From Candidatus Pantoea floridensis (GTDB lineage Bacteria; Pseudomonadota; Gammaproteobacteria; Enterobacterales; Enterobacteriaceae), in the NCBI RefSeq assembly GCF_900215435.1, contig NZ_OCMY01000001.1, positions 4,278,001 to 4,342,000 of the forward strand: DNA of 64,000 bases, given 5' to 3'. Below are positions 1-9,541 of the stretch, one piece after another (position 1 is the first letter of the stretch; each line of letters opens with the position of its first letter). A program made the translations under genes and the position numbers. The notes beneath the pieces are model-generated. The model ran no database searches. It worked only from the letters and a program-made list of their open reading frames with translations, and was not told the origin of the DNA.

Positions 1-2403
1 GTCCTGGCCGTATTCCGGGCGCTACAGCGTGAACAACCTCCGGCGCGCTTTACCGTCGGCATTTACGATGATGTCACTCACCTTTCCCTGCCGCTGGAAG
101 CCAACATTGTGCCTAACCGCGCGCGACTTGAGGCGCTGTTTTACGGCCTGGGAAGCGACGGCAGCGTCAGCGCCAGCAAAAACAATCTGAAGATTATCGG
201 CAACGCTACGCCGTGGCACGTGCAGGGCTATTTCGTTTACGATTCAAAAAAAGCCGGTGGACTGACGGTATCCCATTTACGCGTCAGTGAATATCCCATC
301 CAGTCCGCCTATTTGATTCAGCAAGCTGACTTTATCGGCTGCCATCAGCTGCAATTTATCGATAAGTATTCGATGATTGATCAGCTCAAGCCCGGCGGGA
401 TTTTTCTGCTCAACACGCCTTACCGCGCGGATGAAGTGTGGTCACGTTTGCCACAGGAAGTTCAAAGCAAGCTTAACGACAAACAGGCACAATTTTATGT
501 GATTAACGCTGCGCGCATTGCCCGTGAATGCCAACTGGGCGCACGCATTAACACGGTTATGCAGATGGCCTTTTTCCAGCTGACGCAGATCCTGCCAGGC
601 AACAGCGCACTGAGCGAATTGCAAAACGCGATTGCACGTAGCTACAGCAGCAAGGGCGAAGCGCTGGTGCAGCGCAACTGGCAGGCGCTGGCGCTAGCTC
701 AACAGGCATTGCACGCGGTGCCGCGACAGCCGGTTGATCCCCGCAGCCCACATCGGCCGCCGGTGGTGTCAGATAGCGCACCCGATTTCGTCAAAACCGT
801 GACTGCCGCAATGCTGGCAGGCCTTGGCGACAAGCTCCCCGTCTCGGCTTTGCCACCCGACGGCACCTGGCCGGTCGGCACTACGCAGTGGGAAAAACGC
901 AATATTGCCGAAGCGGTCCCCATCTGGCAGCCTGATCTGTGTACGCAGTGTAATCATTGTGTCGCCGCCTGCCCCCATTCGGCCATTCGTGCCAAAGTGG
1001 TGGCCCCTGAAGCGCTGGCCGATGCACCCGCTTCGCTCGCATCCCTTGATGTGAAATCGCGCGATATGCGCGGGCAGAAATATGTATTGCAGGTGGCACC
1101 GGAAGATTGCACCGGCTGCAACTTATGCGTAGAGGTGTGTCCAGCCAGCGATCGCCAGCACCCAGAGATTAAAGCCATCAACATGAAATCACGGCTGGAG
1201 CATGTTGAGACTGAAAAGATCAATTACGCTGCCTTCCTCGCACTTCCTGAGATAACGGCAGAACAGCTGGAAAGGATTGATATCCGTACCTCGCAGCTCA
1301 TTACCCCGCTGTTTGAATATTCCGGTGCCTGTTCCGGCTGTGGTGAAACGCCTTATATCAAGCTTCTGACGCAGCTATATGGCGATCGCCTATTAATTGC
1401 TAATGCTACCGGTTGTTCTTCGATTTATGGCGGCAACTTGCCCTCCACGCCCTATACCACTAACGCTGAAGGGCGTGGTCCGGCGTGGGCTAACTCACTC
1501 TTTGAAGATAACGCCGAGTTTGGTTTGGGTTTCCGTTTGAGTGTCGATCAGCAAAAACAGCGCGCACTCAGGTTGCTCGATCAATGTGCTCCAGAATTGC
1601 CCGCTGCATTAGTTGCTGACCTTAAAGGTGACAACGTCACCATATCACGGCGGCGCGAACAGATTGCCCAACTGCGCGCCCTGCTCGCCGCATCGTCGCA
1701 GCCTGCAGCCGTAGCATTAACTGCAACCGCCGATGCATTAGTAGAGAAATCCGTTTGGCTGATTGGTGGCGATGGCTGGGCCTATGATATTGGTTACGGC
1801 GGACTCGATCATGTGATGAGCCTGAGCGAAAACGTAAACGTGCTGGTGCTGGATACACAGTGCTACTCCAACACCGGTGGTCAGGCATCAAAAGCGACAC
1901 CGCTGGGCGCCGTGACCAAATTTGGCGAGCAAGGCAAACGTAAAGCACGTAAAGATCTTGGCATGTCCACCCTACTGTATGGGCATGTGTATGTGGCGCA
2001 GATCTCACTGGGTGCGCAGCTTAATCAGACGGTGAAAGCGATTCAGGAAGCCGAAGCCTGGCCAGGGCCGTCGTTGATCATTGCCTATAGCCCGTGTGAA
2101 GAACATGGCTACGATCTCGCCTATAGCCATGAGCAAATGCGTTTGCTTACGACCAGCGGCTTCTGGCCTTTGTATCGTTTTGATCCGCGCCGAGCGGAAC
2201 AAGGTAAAGCCGCGCTGTCACTGGATTCTCGTCCACCCACCTCAGAGCTGGAACAGGCATTAATGAACGAGCAGCGCTTCCGTCAATTACAAAGCCAGCG
2301 CCCCGAAGAGGCGTCTCAGTTATGGCGTGACGCGACGGAGGCCGCTGAGCAGCGCTATCAACGGCTGGCGGAGTTAGCAGGAAAAAGGGAGAAAAGTGAG
2401 TAA
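1..2403 (+). CDS. nifJ: Pyruvate:ferredoxin (flavodoxin) oxidoreductase, C-terminal part (partial at left edge)
   Basis: The frame is open from base 1, so the gene begins outside the window; about 800 residues are present, against about 1170 in E. coli YdbK. The enzyme oxidises pyruvate to acetyl-CoA and CO2 and passes electrons to flavodoxin or ferredoxin in the cytoplasm. Two 4Fe-4S motifs are visible (CTQCNHCVAACP and CTGCNLCVEVCP), followed by the CSGCGE segment and the TPP/Mg binding region (GDGWAYDIGYGGLDH, then YSNTGGQ). The C-terminus is complete and is followed at once by a hairpin terminator. Identification as the NifJ/YdbK family is firm; whether it serves nitrogen fixation or general redox supply cannot be told here. 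Confidence 0.95.
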   Translation, partial: VLAVFRALQREQPPARFTVGIYDDVTHLSLPLEANIVPNRARLEALFYGLGSDGSVSASKNNLKIIGNATPWHVQGYFVYDSKKAGGLTVSHLRVSEYPIQSAYLIQQADFIGCHQLQFIDKYSMIDQLKPGGIFLLNTPYRADEVWSRLPQEVQSKLNDKQAQFYVINAARIARECQLGARINTVMQMAFFQLTQILPGNSALSELQNAIARSYSSKGEALVQRNWQALALAQQALHAVPRQPVDPRSPHRPPVVSDSAPDFVKTVTAAMLAGLGDKLPVSALPPDGTWPVGTTQWEKRNIAEAVPIWQPDLCTQCNHCVAACPHSAIRAKVVAPEALADAPASLASLDVKSRDMRGQKYVLQVAPEDCTGCNLCVEVCPASDRQHPEIKAINMKSRLEHVETEKINYAAFLALPEITAEQLERIDIRTSQLITPLFEYSGACSGCGETPYIKLLTQLYGDRLLIANATGCSSIYGGNLPSTPYTTNAEGRGPAWANSLFEDNAEFGLGFRLSVDQQKQRALRLLDQCAPELPAALVADLKGDNVTISRRREQIAQLRALLAASSQPAAVALTATADALVEKSVWLIGGDGWAYDIGYGGLDHVMSLSENVNVLVLDTQCYSNTGGQASKATPLGAVTKFGEQGKRKARKDLGMSTLLYGHVYVAQISLGAQLNQTVKAIQEAEAWPGPSLIIAYSPCEEHGYDLAYSHEQMRLLTTSGFWPLYRFDPRRAEQGKAALSLDSRPPTSELEQALMNEQRFRQLQSQRPEEASQLWRDATEAAEQRYQRLAELAGKREKSE

Positions 2404-2407
2404 ATGG

Positions 2408-2437
2408 AAAAGCCCGGCGCAGATGGCCGGGCTTTTT
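2408..2437. terminator. Intrinsic terminator between nifJ and the convergent small gene
   Basis: AGCCCGG and CCGGGCT form a stem with A-rich and T-rich flanks, so it can end transcription in both directions. Confidence 0.85.
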
Positions 2438-2443
2438 GCTGGT

Positions 2444-2644
2444 TTAACAGGGTTTAAGCTGGACGATTGCCATCTCCACGGCGCGATTCGGTGCGCCGGT
2501 TAATTCACGATAACGCACTTGCAGGTTACGTAACTCAGTCGCTAACACTTCTTTCTCGGTTGCGGCACCGCGCTGTGCCAGCTCCAGATAACATTGCCCC
2601 ACCAGCCGGCATGCTTCTTCAAACACCATGTCATACGTTTGCAT
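2444..2644 (-). CDS. Small conserved-type protein, 66 aa (possibly FumD/YdhZ-like)
   Basis: A 66-residue acidic helical protein with a strong ribosome site (GAGGAG) ahead of ATG. The spacing of the N-terminal EACRLVGQ...LEL segment recalls the small enterobacterial FumD/YdhZ proteins, but this is from memory and weak. It lies convergent to nifJ and shares its terminator. No signal peptide, membrane segment or metal motif is seen. Function unknown. Confidence 0.65.
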   Translation of the reverse strand: MQTYDMVFEEACRLVGQCYLELAQRGAATEKEVLATELRNLQVRYRELTGAPNRAVEMAIVQLKPC

Positions 2645-2925
2645 TTTTCACTCCTCACCTTAAGAAACTAAAAAAACTATTTGGCCATCCTGTCAGGGCC
2701 GGATGAGGAAAATATTTGCTTAGATCAATAAATACACAGATTGCGCTGGCAAAGTGTGCGCTTTGCTATCAAGTGCAATGCGTGACTCGCAGAAAAGAGA
2801 TCACTTCAGGCTAGCATTCGCGCCCGCAATCCGTACCATACGCAGTCATGTTAAAAGGGTTTATTGCCGCTGAAGTTTGCTTCAGCCGCTAACGGTCCTT
2901 GTCTTCACTCTTAAGCGTGAAAATA

Positions 2926-3861
2926 ATGTCAGAAAATCAAGAAGTAACAAAAAAAGAGCAGTACAACCTCAATAAATTGCAGAAGCGTTTGCGTCGCAAC
3001 GTGGGTGAAGCCATTGCTGACTTCAATATGATTGAAGAAGGCGATCGCATCATGGTTTGCCTGTCTGGCGGCAAAGATAGCTACACCATGCTGGAGATTT
3101 TGCGCAATTTGCAGCAGAGCGCACCGGTGAATTTCTCGCTGGTAGCGGTGAATCTGGATCAGAAACAGCCGGGATTTCCTGAGCATATCCTGCCAGCCTA
3201 TCTGGATGAATTGGGCGTTGAGTACCACATCGTCAACGAAGATACCTATTCGATAGTTAAAGATAAAATCCCTGAAGGGAAAACCACCTGCTCACTCTGC
3301 TCGCGCTTACGCCGTGGCATTCTATACCGCACTGCCACCGAGCTGGGTTGTACCAAAATCGCGTTAGGTCATCATCGTGACGACATCCTCCAGACGATGT
3401 TCCTGAATATGTTCTACGGCGGCAAGATGAAAGGCATGCCGCCCAAGCTGATGAGCGATGACGGCAAGCATATCGTGATTCGTCCGCTGGCTTACTGCCG
3501 CGAGAAGGACATCATTCGTTTTGCGGAAGCACGCCAGTTCCCGATCATTCCGTGCAACCTGTGCGGCTCGCAGCCAAATCTGCAACGTCAGGTGGTCGCC
3601 GATATGCTGCGCGACTGGGATAAACGATATCCAGGCCGCATCGAAACCATGTTTACCGCCATGCAGAATGTGGTGCCATCACATATGGCAGATATCAATC
3701 TTTTTGATTTCAAAGGTATCAAACACGGCGATGACGTTGTTGATGGCGGTGATTTAGCATTTGATCGCGAAACGTTGCCGGTGCAGCCTGCGGGCTGGCA
3801 GCCTGAAGAAGATGATGCGCCGAGCCTTAGCGTACGTCTGGACGTGCTGGAAATTAAGTAA
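2926..3861 (+). CDS. ttcA: tRNA 2-thiocytidine(32) synthetase TtcA
   Basis: Thiolates cytidine 32 in certain tRNAs using ATP and an Fe-S cluster. The 311-residue product matches E. coli TtcA almost throughout. The PP-loop motif SGGKDS is near residue 50, and the paired cysteines in [12 protein letters not shown] and PCNLCGSQ are present. An in-frame start 9 codons upstream is possible, but the ATG at 2926 gives the family N-terminus. A terminator follows directly. In E. coli ttcA is the Rac prophage attachment gene; here it is intact. Confidence 0.97.
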   Translation: MSENQEVTKKEQYNLNKLQKRLRRNVGEAIADFNMIEEGDRIMVCLSGGKDSYTMLEILRNLQQSAPVNFSLVAVNLDQKQPGFPEHILPAYLDELGVEYHIVNEDTYSIVKDKIPEGKTTCSLCSRLRRGILYRTATELGCTKIALGHHRDDILQTMFLNMFYGGKMKGMPPKLMSDDGKHIVIRPLAYCREKDIIRFAEARQFPIIPCNLCGSQPNLQRQVVADMLRDWDKRYPGRIETMFTAMQNVVPSHMADINLFDFKGIKHGDDVVDGGDLAFDRETLPVQPAGWQPEEDDAPSLSVRLDVLEIK

Positions 3862-3878
3862 GCGTTTTTTGAGAGATA

Positions 3879-3912
3879 AAAGGCGCGTCGCTTCGGCAAC
3901 GCGCCTTTTTTA
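3879..3912. terminator. Intrinsic terminator downstream of ttcA
   Basis: AAAGGCGCGT and ACGCGCCTTT form a long GC-rich stem with a T-run on the plus side and A's on the other, so it can serve ttcA and the convergent micro-protein gene. Confidence 0.9.
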
Positions 3913-3919
3913 TTTGCAA

Positions 3920-4066
3920 TTAGCGATGCGGCGGCGGATCTTGAATCGGTGGAAACTCCGGGTCGTAAGGCGGTTGCTCCGGTGGAATCGGCTGTGGTTG
4001 TGGAATCGGTTCGGGAATGGGGGGTGGATCGGTAGGAATCGGTTCGCTAGCGGTGATCGGTTGCAT
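3920..4066 (-). CDS. Proline-rich micro-protein, 48 aa
   Basis: About 40% of residues are proline in PIP/PPI-type repeats. The ATG at 4066 is preceded by a strong AAGGAGAAGGG ribosome site; the longer upstream start lacks one. It lies between the ttcA and zntB terminators as its own small unit. No domain is recognised and the composition suggests an extended, unstructured peptide. The ribosome site and isolation support a real gene, but function is unknown. Confidence 0.6.
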   Translation of the reverse strand: MQPITASEPIPTDPPPIPEPIPQPQPIPPEQPPYDPEFPPIQDPPPHR

Positions 4067-4132
4067 GCCCTTCTCCTTATTGCTGAATGTCTTGTAAGCA
4101 TAGGAAAGGATGGCCGAGCAAGCCAAGCGGGC

Positions 4133-4160
4133 AAAAAAAAGCCGGCGGATAGGCCGGCGT
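4133..4160 (-). terminator. Intrinsic terminator downstream of zntB
   Basis: On the minus strand a GCCGGC/GCCGGC hairpin is followed by a run of eight T's, about 160 bp after the zntB stop. Confidence 0.8.
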
Positions 4161-4322
4161 CGTACGAATCAAATGTGCTATGCAGTAATTCTAAAAAAGG
4201 AAGTAAGACAATATGGAGCGCAACGCCCATCGCTTGACGTTGCATTCACCTGCGGGAGAGAGTTTGCCCCGATTGGTCTCGGGAGATATTGATATCGATC
4301 AGGTTTAAACCGCTTTTCTGTT

Positions 4323-5306
4323 TTACAGCCAGTTACGTCTTTTAAGCCATACCGCAACACCTGCAACCATCATCAGCAGCAGCACACAGAAGGCCGTGAA
4401 GCCCAGCGGCCAGCTGCCGCCGGGGATGCCACCCAGATTAACGCCAAATAAGCCGGTTAAAAACGTCGCGGGCAGGAAAATCATCGCCATTAGCGACATG
4501 GTGTACGTGCGGCGGTTCATTGACTCCGCCAGGATCGAAGCGACTTCATCCGCCAGAATTGAGGTACGCGCCACGCCGGCATTGAGATCGTCGAGTCCGC
4601 GTCCCAACCGGTCCGCAACTTCTTGCATACGACGGCGATCGTCATCATTCATCCACGCCATTTTTTCGATGGCCAGCCGCGCATACACATCACGCTGCGG
4701 CGCCATATAGCGTCGCATCACAATCAGCTGCTTGCGTATCAACGCCAGGTCACCGCGTGCAGGCACTTCCTGGTTCATCAAGCCATCTTCCAGCGCAATG
4801 ATTTTGTCATGTATCTCTTCAATGAATTCACTGGCGTGATCGGTCAACGCATCGCAGACATCCACCAGCCAGCTGCCGCCATCAATCGGGCCATTGCCAT
4901 TTTGGAGATCGGTTAACACTTCATCGACGGCGTACACCTTGCGACGGCGCGTGGAGACAATCAGCTTGTCGTTGATAAACACGCGCATGGCGACCAGCTG
5001 ATCGGGCCGCGAATCGGCGTTATGGTTAACGCTACGCAACACAATCATGAAGCCGTCGCCGAGGCGCGTCACGCGCGGGCGCATACTGTCACCTGCCAGC
5101 GCATCGCGCACTGAGTCGGGGATGAGCGGCGTGTTTTGCAGCCATTCTGCGCTTTGGCGTTGGGTATAATTGAGGTGGAGCCAGCAGGGGCGCTCGCAAT
5201 CAATCACATCTTTATCTTCGATGGGAATCATGCCACCTGCGCCATCAAGCTGACAGGCCACAATGGCATCAGATACTTGCAGTGCTTTTCCTTCAATGAC
5301 GTTCAC
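4323..5306 (-). CDS. zntB: Zinc transport protein ZntB (CorA family)
   Basis: Inner-membrane zinc transporter of 327 residues, the same length as E. coli ZntB. The N-terminal cytoplasmic domain is soluble. Two transmembrane helices lie at the C-terminus, with the GVN motif of the CorA family ([13 protein letters not shown]) closing the first. A GTG start at 5306 has GAGG seven bases upstream. It stands alone, with its own terminator. Confidence 0.96.
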   Translation of the reverse strand: MNVIEGKALQVSDAIVACQLDGAGGMIPIEDKDVIDCERPCWLHLNYTQRQSAEWLQNTPLIPDSVRDALAGDSMRPRVTRLGDGFMIVLRSVNHNADSRPDQLVAMRVFINDKLIVSTRRRKVYAVDEVLTDLQNGNGPIDGGSWLVDVCDALTDHASEFIEEIHDKIIALEDGLMNQEVPARGDLALIRKQLIVMRRYMAPQRDVYARLAIEKMAWMNDDDRRRMQEVADRLGRGLDDLNAGVARTSILADEVASILAESMNRRTYTMSLMAMIFLPATFLTGLFGVNLGGIPGGSWPLGFTAFCVLLLMMVAGVAVWLKRRNWL

Positions 5307-5401
5307 GAACTGGCCTCACTATCAAAATCAATACGATACAGTCTAGCGCGGCGCAGAGCAGTTGCAATCATCAGGCTGTGAGCAAAGATGACAGTCGAGC
5401 A

Positions 5402-5432
5402 TAAAAAAAGGTGCGCATCAGTGCGCACCTTA
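5402..5432 (-). terminator. Intrinsic terminator downstream of the RpiB-like gene
   Basis: AGGTGCGCA and TGCGCACCT form a perfect 9-bp stem followed on the minus strand by seven T's. Confidence 0.9.
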
Positions 5433-5450
5433 TCAGCTCTAAGAGCATCA

Positions 5451-6089
5451 CTACTGCGTTAGTTCACGTACCAGGCCTACGATCGCCTTGTCTTGCCCAT
5501 GTTCAAACAGGCACTGCTGCAAGCGCGGGCCGCTTACCGCCGTCTTTACGAGCTCAGGATCGATGGCGCGTAATGCATCCAGCGTGTTCTCTTTCAGCAG
5601 TGCGGCTTTCACTTCGTTCAATAGGCCGGCGTTGCGCACCTGCGGCGCTTTACGCTCCGGCGGATAGCCCAGCCCTTTTTCTCCGGTGAAGGCTTTTTCG
5701 AAGATAAAGCGCAGGTTCAGCTCCGCGCCCCAGCCGAAACCTTTCGCGAACGGCAGCGACAGCGCATTACCGTTATTAATTTGCGCAAACAGATAGGCGT
5801 CCGCCGGATCGATGCAGTAACCGCACACCACGCCCGGATGCAGGTTAAGCGACATCAGCGCGCCCTGGCCGGTGCCGCAACCGGCCACGACAAAGTCCAC
5901 CGCTTTACTGTTCAGCAGCACGTTGGCCATGATACCGAGGTGAATGTATGTCAGATGATGATCCTGCTCGTCGCTCATGCCAACGTTAAACACCTGATGC
6001 CCGAGCGGCTGTGCCACCGACTGAAGCTCCTTCAACACCGTTGCGTTCTTCGCAGCCTGGCTGTTTTCCATCATCAACGCGATTTTCAT
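5451..6089 (-). CDS. RpiB/LacA/LacB-type sugar-phosphate isomerase
   Basis: A 212-residue protein with the RpiB-type core, including the segment VDFVVAGCGTGQGALMSLN, which corresponds to the active-site loop of ribose-5-phosphate isomerase B and the LacAB subunits. It is about 60 residues longer than RpiB and carries a C-terminal extension. Family members interconvert aldose and ketose phosphates; the substrate here is unknown. The start ATG has GAGG eight bases upstream. It is a single-gene unit with a CRP site and a LacI-type operator in front, pointing to sugar-induced, catabolite-controlled expression, although no LacI gene is adjacent. Confidence 0.85.
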   Translation of the reverse strand: MKIALMMENSQAAKNATVLKELQSVAQPLGHQVFNVGMSDEQDHHLTYIHLGIMANVLLNSKAVDFVVAGCGTGQGALMSLNLHPGVVCGYCIDPADAYLFAQINNGNALSLPFAKGFGWGAELNLRFIFEKAFTGEKGLGYPPERKAPQVRNAGLLNEVKAALLKENTLDALRAIDPELVKTAVSGPRLQQCLFEHGQDKAIVGLVRELTQ

Positions 6090-6109
6090 GATCCATCCTC
6101 AAATTAAAT

Positions 6110-6124
6110 TGAAACACCGTTTCA
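6110..6124. promoter_or_regulatory. LacI/GalR-type operator candidate
   Basis: The perfect inverted repeat TGAAAC-N3-GTTTCA lies 21 bp upstream of the isomerase start, where a repressor would block initiation. The shape is typical of LacI/GalR-family sites, but the regulator is not in the window. Confidence 0.6.
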
Positions 6125-6171
6125 TTTTAATCAGTGAGCGGTAAAATGCAGCCCTTAAATGCTTTATTGCC

Positions 6172-6187
6172 TGTGATTCAAGTCACA
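6172..6187. promoter_or_regulatory. CRP site upstream of the RpiB-like gene
   Basis: TGTGA-TTCAAG-TCACA is a perfect CRP palindrome, centred about 90 bp from the start codon. Confidence 0.8.
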
Positions 6188-6244
6188 GACTGATCATGCA
6201 ATCGACGAAGCGAGAACATATTGTTCTGCAAAAATGCGATGTTG

Positions 6245-6270
6245 CTGGCGGCACGTGCATGTGCCGCCAG
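6245..6270 (-). terminator. Hairpin after scsD
   Basis: CTGGCGGCAC and GTGCCGCCAG form a perfect 10-bp stem just past the scsD stop. There is no immediate T-run, so it may be a weak terminator or an mRNA-stabilising end. Confidence 0.55.
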
Positions 6271-6275
6271 TGAGC

Positions 6276-6773
6276 TTATCGGGATGCCCACCACAGGCGG
6301 AGTTTCAATCCCCAACCGCTGGTCCAGCCGCTGCTGGTGCTAACGACTTTTCCCTGGTGTAACACGATAAAGGTCGGCGTCGCGTTGATATCCCAGCGCT
6401 GACCTAGCGCTCCGTTTTCATCATTGATCGCCACACCGTGCACCCCTTTCTTCTCAAGCCAGGTGGCAACGCGCGCATCGCTGCCAGAGCGCAGCGCCAC
6501 GCTAACCACCTTTACTCCCTGCTGGCTGAGCGCCGCCACGGTTGGCGTGGTGAGTTTGCACACACCACACCACGTCGCCCAGACGTAAACCAGCACCGGC
6601 TGATGCTGACTCATTTCAGCGAGATTGACGTCACCTTGTAGCGAAGTCAGCGGCTGTTGCGCCAAATCCGCAGGCAGTTGCGGCGCACGCCACCAATCCA
6701 TGCCCCACAATACTGCTCCGGCAATGAGGACCAGCAATAGCGCTTCACGTAGCCAGCGCTTCAGGCGACTCAT
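6276..6773 (-). CDS. scsD: Membrane-anchored thioredoxin-like protein ScsD
   Basis: A 165-residue protein with one N-terminal membrane segment (about residues 10-27) and a periplasmic thioredoxin fold with the redox motif WCGVC. The cis-proline segment (NATPTF) is present. It matches ScsD of the suppressor-of-copper-sensitivity operon, thought to take electrons from ScsB. Its start overlaps the scsC stop (ATGA type), so translation is probably coupled. Confidence 0.9.
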   Translation of the reverse strand: MSRLKRWLREALLLVLIAGAVLWGMDWWRAPQLPADLAQQPLTSLQGDVNLAEMSQHQPVLVYVWATWCGVCKLTTPTVAALSQQGVKVVSVALRSGSDARVATWLEKKGVHGVAINDENGALGQRWDINATPTFIVLHQGKVVSTSSGWTSGWGLKLRLWWASR

Positions 6774-7492
6774 TTCTTGGCCTGCAGCGCGCCTTTCACT
6801 GCCGCTTCCAGCTGTTCATAAGGGACCGCACCGCTGATCATCTGATCGCCCACCAGCGTTGCTGGCGTCCCCTGGACGCCAAGCTGCTGTGCCAGCGTCA
6901 GATTGCTGTTAATGGTGTCAAGACTGGCTTTGCTGGGCTCTTTCAAGGTGATGCCGGTTTTTTCCAGTGCAGCTTCAATGCTGGCCGCATCGTGATTGCC
7001 CTTTTTAGCCATCAAACGCTCATGCAGCTTAAGAAAGTTTTTAGGCTGCTGCTCCCAAACGGTGAGCGCCAGTCGTGCTGAGGTCAGCGAGGTTTCGGCA
7101 CGATACGGCAGCGGTTTAATCACCACCGCTACCTGCGGATAGTTTTTGATCAGCTTTTCGATATCTGCTTCAAATTTCTTACAGAACACACAGTTGTAAT
7201 CGGTGAAGTACACCAACGTCAGCGCGGGCTTTTCAGCGCCAATGCGCGGTGAGGCGGCATCGTTGAACAGCACATCGCGGTTTTTCTCCACCATCTGCGC
7301 CACCACGCTTTGCTACTGGCGCGCGGCTTCTTTGTCCAAGGCGTCGGCCGCTTCGGCCAGAATCGCTGGGTTTTGCACCAGCGTCTCTCGAATCAGCTCT
7401 TTAATGCGCGCTTCCTGTTCTGGGGTAAACGGCGCAGCAGCAAGTGCGGGCATGGCAAGGAGCATCAGTGGCAGTAACAGGGATTTCTTCAT
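6770..7492 (-). pseudogene. scsC: ScsC-type periplasmic disulfide isomerase, interrupted by an in-frame amber codon
   Basis: The frame starting at ATG 7492 encodes a signal peptide ending near ALAAA and a helical stalk like that of trimeric Proteus ScsC. At codon 60 (7313-7315) there is TAG, flanked by CAG and CAA, so a CAG-to-TAG change is likely. The frame then continues intact through the DsbA-like domain with its active site (NCVFCKK) and the cis-proline segment (QGTPAT). Without suppression only a 59-residue peptide is made, or a signal-less protein restarting at 7306. The ATG overlaps the scsB stop. The rest shows no decay, so the mutation is recent, a sequencing error, or suppressed. 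Confidence 0.85.
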
Positions 7493-9492
7493 TATTTTTT
7501 CGCCTCAGAGAGTGTTGAAATCACCGCTTCACGCGTCAGCAGCGGTGACAAAATCTGGCCTTGCGGCAGCGCCGGGCCATAAATCTGGTTAAATGGGATG
7601 GCGACACGATCGCGGCGGCGCAGGAATTCACCAATCGCCGCATCGGGTTGTGTCCAGTCGCCGCGCAGCAGTACCACGTCGTCGGCTTTTAGCGCAGCAC
7701 GCACATCAGGCTGATTCAGCACGCGGGATTTGTTCACTTTGCAGGTGATACACCAATCAGCAGTGACATCAATAAACACGCGTTTATCCTGCTCAAGTGC
7801 CTGATTGAGCGCCGCTTCTGTCAGCGGCAGCCAGTGCAGCGAATCCTCTTCCGGCTCAATACGCGTCATCAGGAACAGTGCGCCTGCCAGCGTAAGCGTG
7901 ATGAGCACGACGCCAGCCTGTTGGAGCGCCTGCTGTTTCACGAGCCAGATGCAAAGCACCACCAGCAGCGTGAGCGCCAGCATCAGCGCAAAGGTCGCGC
8001 CCCAGTGAGGTATGAGCAGCGTGACCAGCCAGAAGGTGGCAAGCAGCATAAACAAGCCGAGTACGCTGCGCAGATGCACCATCCAGCGCCCGGGACGCGG
8101 TAAACAACGCGCCATACCCGGCAGCGCGGCCACCAGCAGCCATGGCAAACTCATGCCCACGCCAAGCGCCACAAACAGTAGCCATAGCTGCGGCAGCGGT
8201 GCAGTCAGCGCATAGGCGACAGCGGTACCAAGGAACGGTGCGCTGCACGGCGTGGCCAACAAGGTGGCAAACGCGCCCTGCCCGAAGTGTCCGAGCAGAC
8301 CATCACTGCCCCGTGTCGCCAGTGTGGTATTGAGGCCCGACGGCAAGCGGAAGTGCAGCAAATCAAACAGGCTGGCGCTGAAGAGGAACATCACCAGCAC
8401 CATCACCAGCAAGAAACCGCTGCTCTGGAACTGGATGCCCCAGCCAAGTGCTTGGCCGCTTAGCCGCAGCCCGGTCATCAGCAATGCCAGTAGCAGGAAA
8501 GAGAAGATGATGCCAGCGCTGGAGGCAAGGAACTGCTGGCGCGTTTGACGCTGTGTTTGCCCCTGCTGTTGCACCAGGCTGCTGAGCTTTATCGCCAGCA
8601 CCGGCAACACGCAGGGCATCAGGTTGAGGATCAATCCGCCGAGCAGCGCCAGCAGCACAACGGACCACAAGGTCGACGCTGCCCCGCCCGAAACCAGGCT
8701 TTCAGCGCCAATCGTCACTGAGCTTTGCTGCGCGATACCGCCATCGGCTACCACCAGCGACAGCGTTTTGCCGCGCAAGTCCGGTGCGGCTTCGCCCCAT
8801 TCGTCGGTCACCGCCACCCGCGCGCTGAGTGTGTCACCGCTAACGCTGATGCTGGGTGCTGCCAGCATGCTGCCCGGCGGATAATCAAAGAACAGCGCCG
8901 GTTTTTGCCAGCCATCCTGGCGCTGGGCGCGAATTTGCAGTTCGCCGTTAACAAAGCTGGCGTCGAGCCGATCGGTTAATCCGCCTGCGGCGGGAATTTG
9001 CCCCATCGCTTCGGCATAATCGCGGGCAAAATTCACATCCGCAGGTCGGGTGAGATCGAGACTGAATGGGAAATCGGTCAGAATGCAGACATCGCTGCAG
9101 GTCGAGAGCGTCAGCGTACCTGCAAGCCGTTGGCTCGACAATGTTGCCAGTTCGATGGGCAGCGTGATATCGCCTTTGTAGCCTTGCGTGGTCAAACCGC
9201 TAACGTCAAAACGCTCGGGCGCTGGCCAAAACCATCGCGCGTTGACCTCCGGCGTTTGCCAGCGGATTTCCGGCGCGACGCCGCCTTCGCCCGGGGTGCG
9301 CCAGTAGGTTTTCCAGCCGGGTTGCAGACGAATATCCAGCAGCAGTTGCTGCTTGTCGTTGAAGCTGGCGCTGCGCAGGCGCACCTCGGCGTGGCTATTT
9401 TGCGCATTGCGCAGCCAGCCGGTATCGGCGGCCTGCGCGGTCATCGCACAGCTCGCCAGCAGAAGCAGCAGGCTCCTGATTAATAAGTAAAT
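7492..9492 (-). CDS. scsB: ScsB, DsbD-like transmembrane thiol electron carrier
   Basis: Carries electrons across the inner membrane to ScsC and ScsD. The N-terminal half is a periplasmic domain, then about eight membrane helices holding the conserved LNLMPCVLPVL and ATPCSAPFLG segments, then a C-terminal thioredoxin-like domain with CITC. The first ATG (9444) would cut into the signal peptide. Upstream and in frame lies a hydrophobic leader with an AQA-A cleavage site, but no ATG, GTG or TTG. An ATT at 9492 has GGAG exactly eight bases before it and is the best start by position; this choice is inference. Confidence 0.88.
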   Translation of the reverse strand: MYLLIRSLLLLLASCAMTAQAADTGWLRNAQNSHAEVRLRSASFNDKQQLLLDIRLQPGWKTYWRTPGEGGVAPEIRWQTPEVNARWFWPAPERFDVSGLTTQGYKGDITLPIELATLSSQRLAGTLTLSTCSDVCILTDFPFSLDLTRPADVNFARDYAEAMGQIPAAGGLTDRLDASFVNGELQIRAQRQDGWQKPALFFDYPPGSMLAAPSISVSGDTLSARVAVTDEWGEAAPDLRGKTLSLVVADGGIAQQSSVTIGAESLVSGGAASTLWSVVLLALLGGLILNLMPCVLPVLAIKLSSLVQQQGQTQRQTRQQFLASSAGIIFSFLLLALLMTGLRLSGQALGWGIQFQSSGFLLVMVLVMFLFSASLFDLLHFRLPSGLNTTLATRGSDGLLGHFGQGAFATLLATPCSAPFLGTAVAYALTAPLPQLWLLFVALGVGMSLPWLLVAALPGMARCLPRPGRWMVHLRSVLGLFMLLATFWLVTLLIPHWGATFALMLALTLLVVLCIWLVKQQALQQAGVVLITLTLAGALFLMTRIEPEEDSLHWLPLTEAALNQALEQDKRVFIDVTADWCITCKVNKSRVLNQPDVRAALKADDVVLLRGDWTQPDAAIGEFLRRRDRVAIPFNQIYGPALPQGQILSPLLTREAVISTLSEAKK

Positions 9493-9541
9493 GTTGATAT
9501 CTCCAGTAAATAACAGGGTTTACGCGATGCAGCGCGTCGTG

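Noticed and set aside
7313..7315. TAG in scsC as pyrrolysine or other recoding
   Set aside because: Pyrrolysine systems are not known in this group and the flanking Gln codons point to a simple point mutation.
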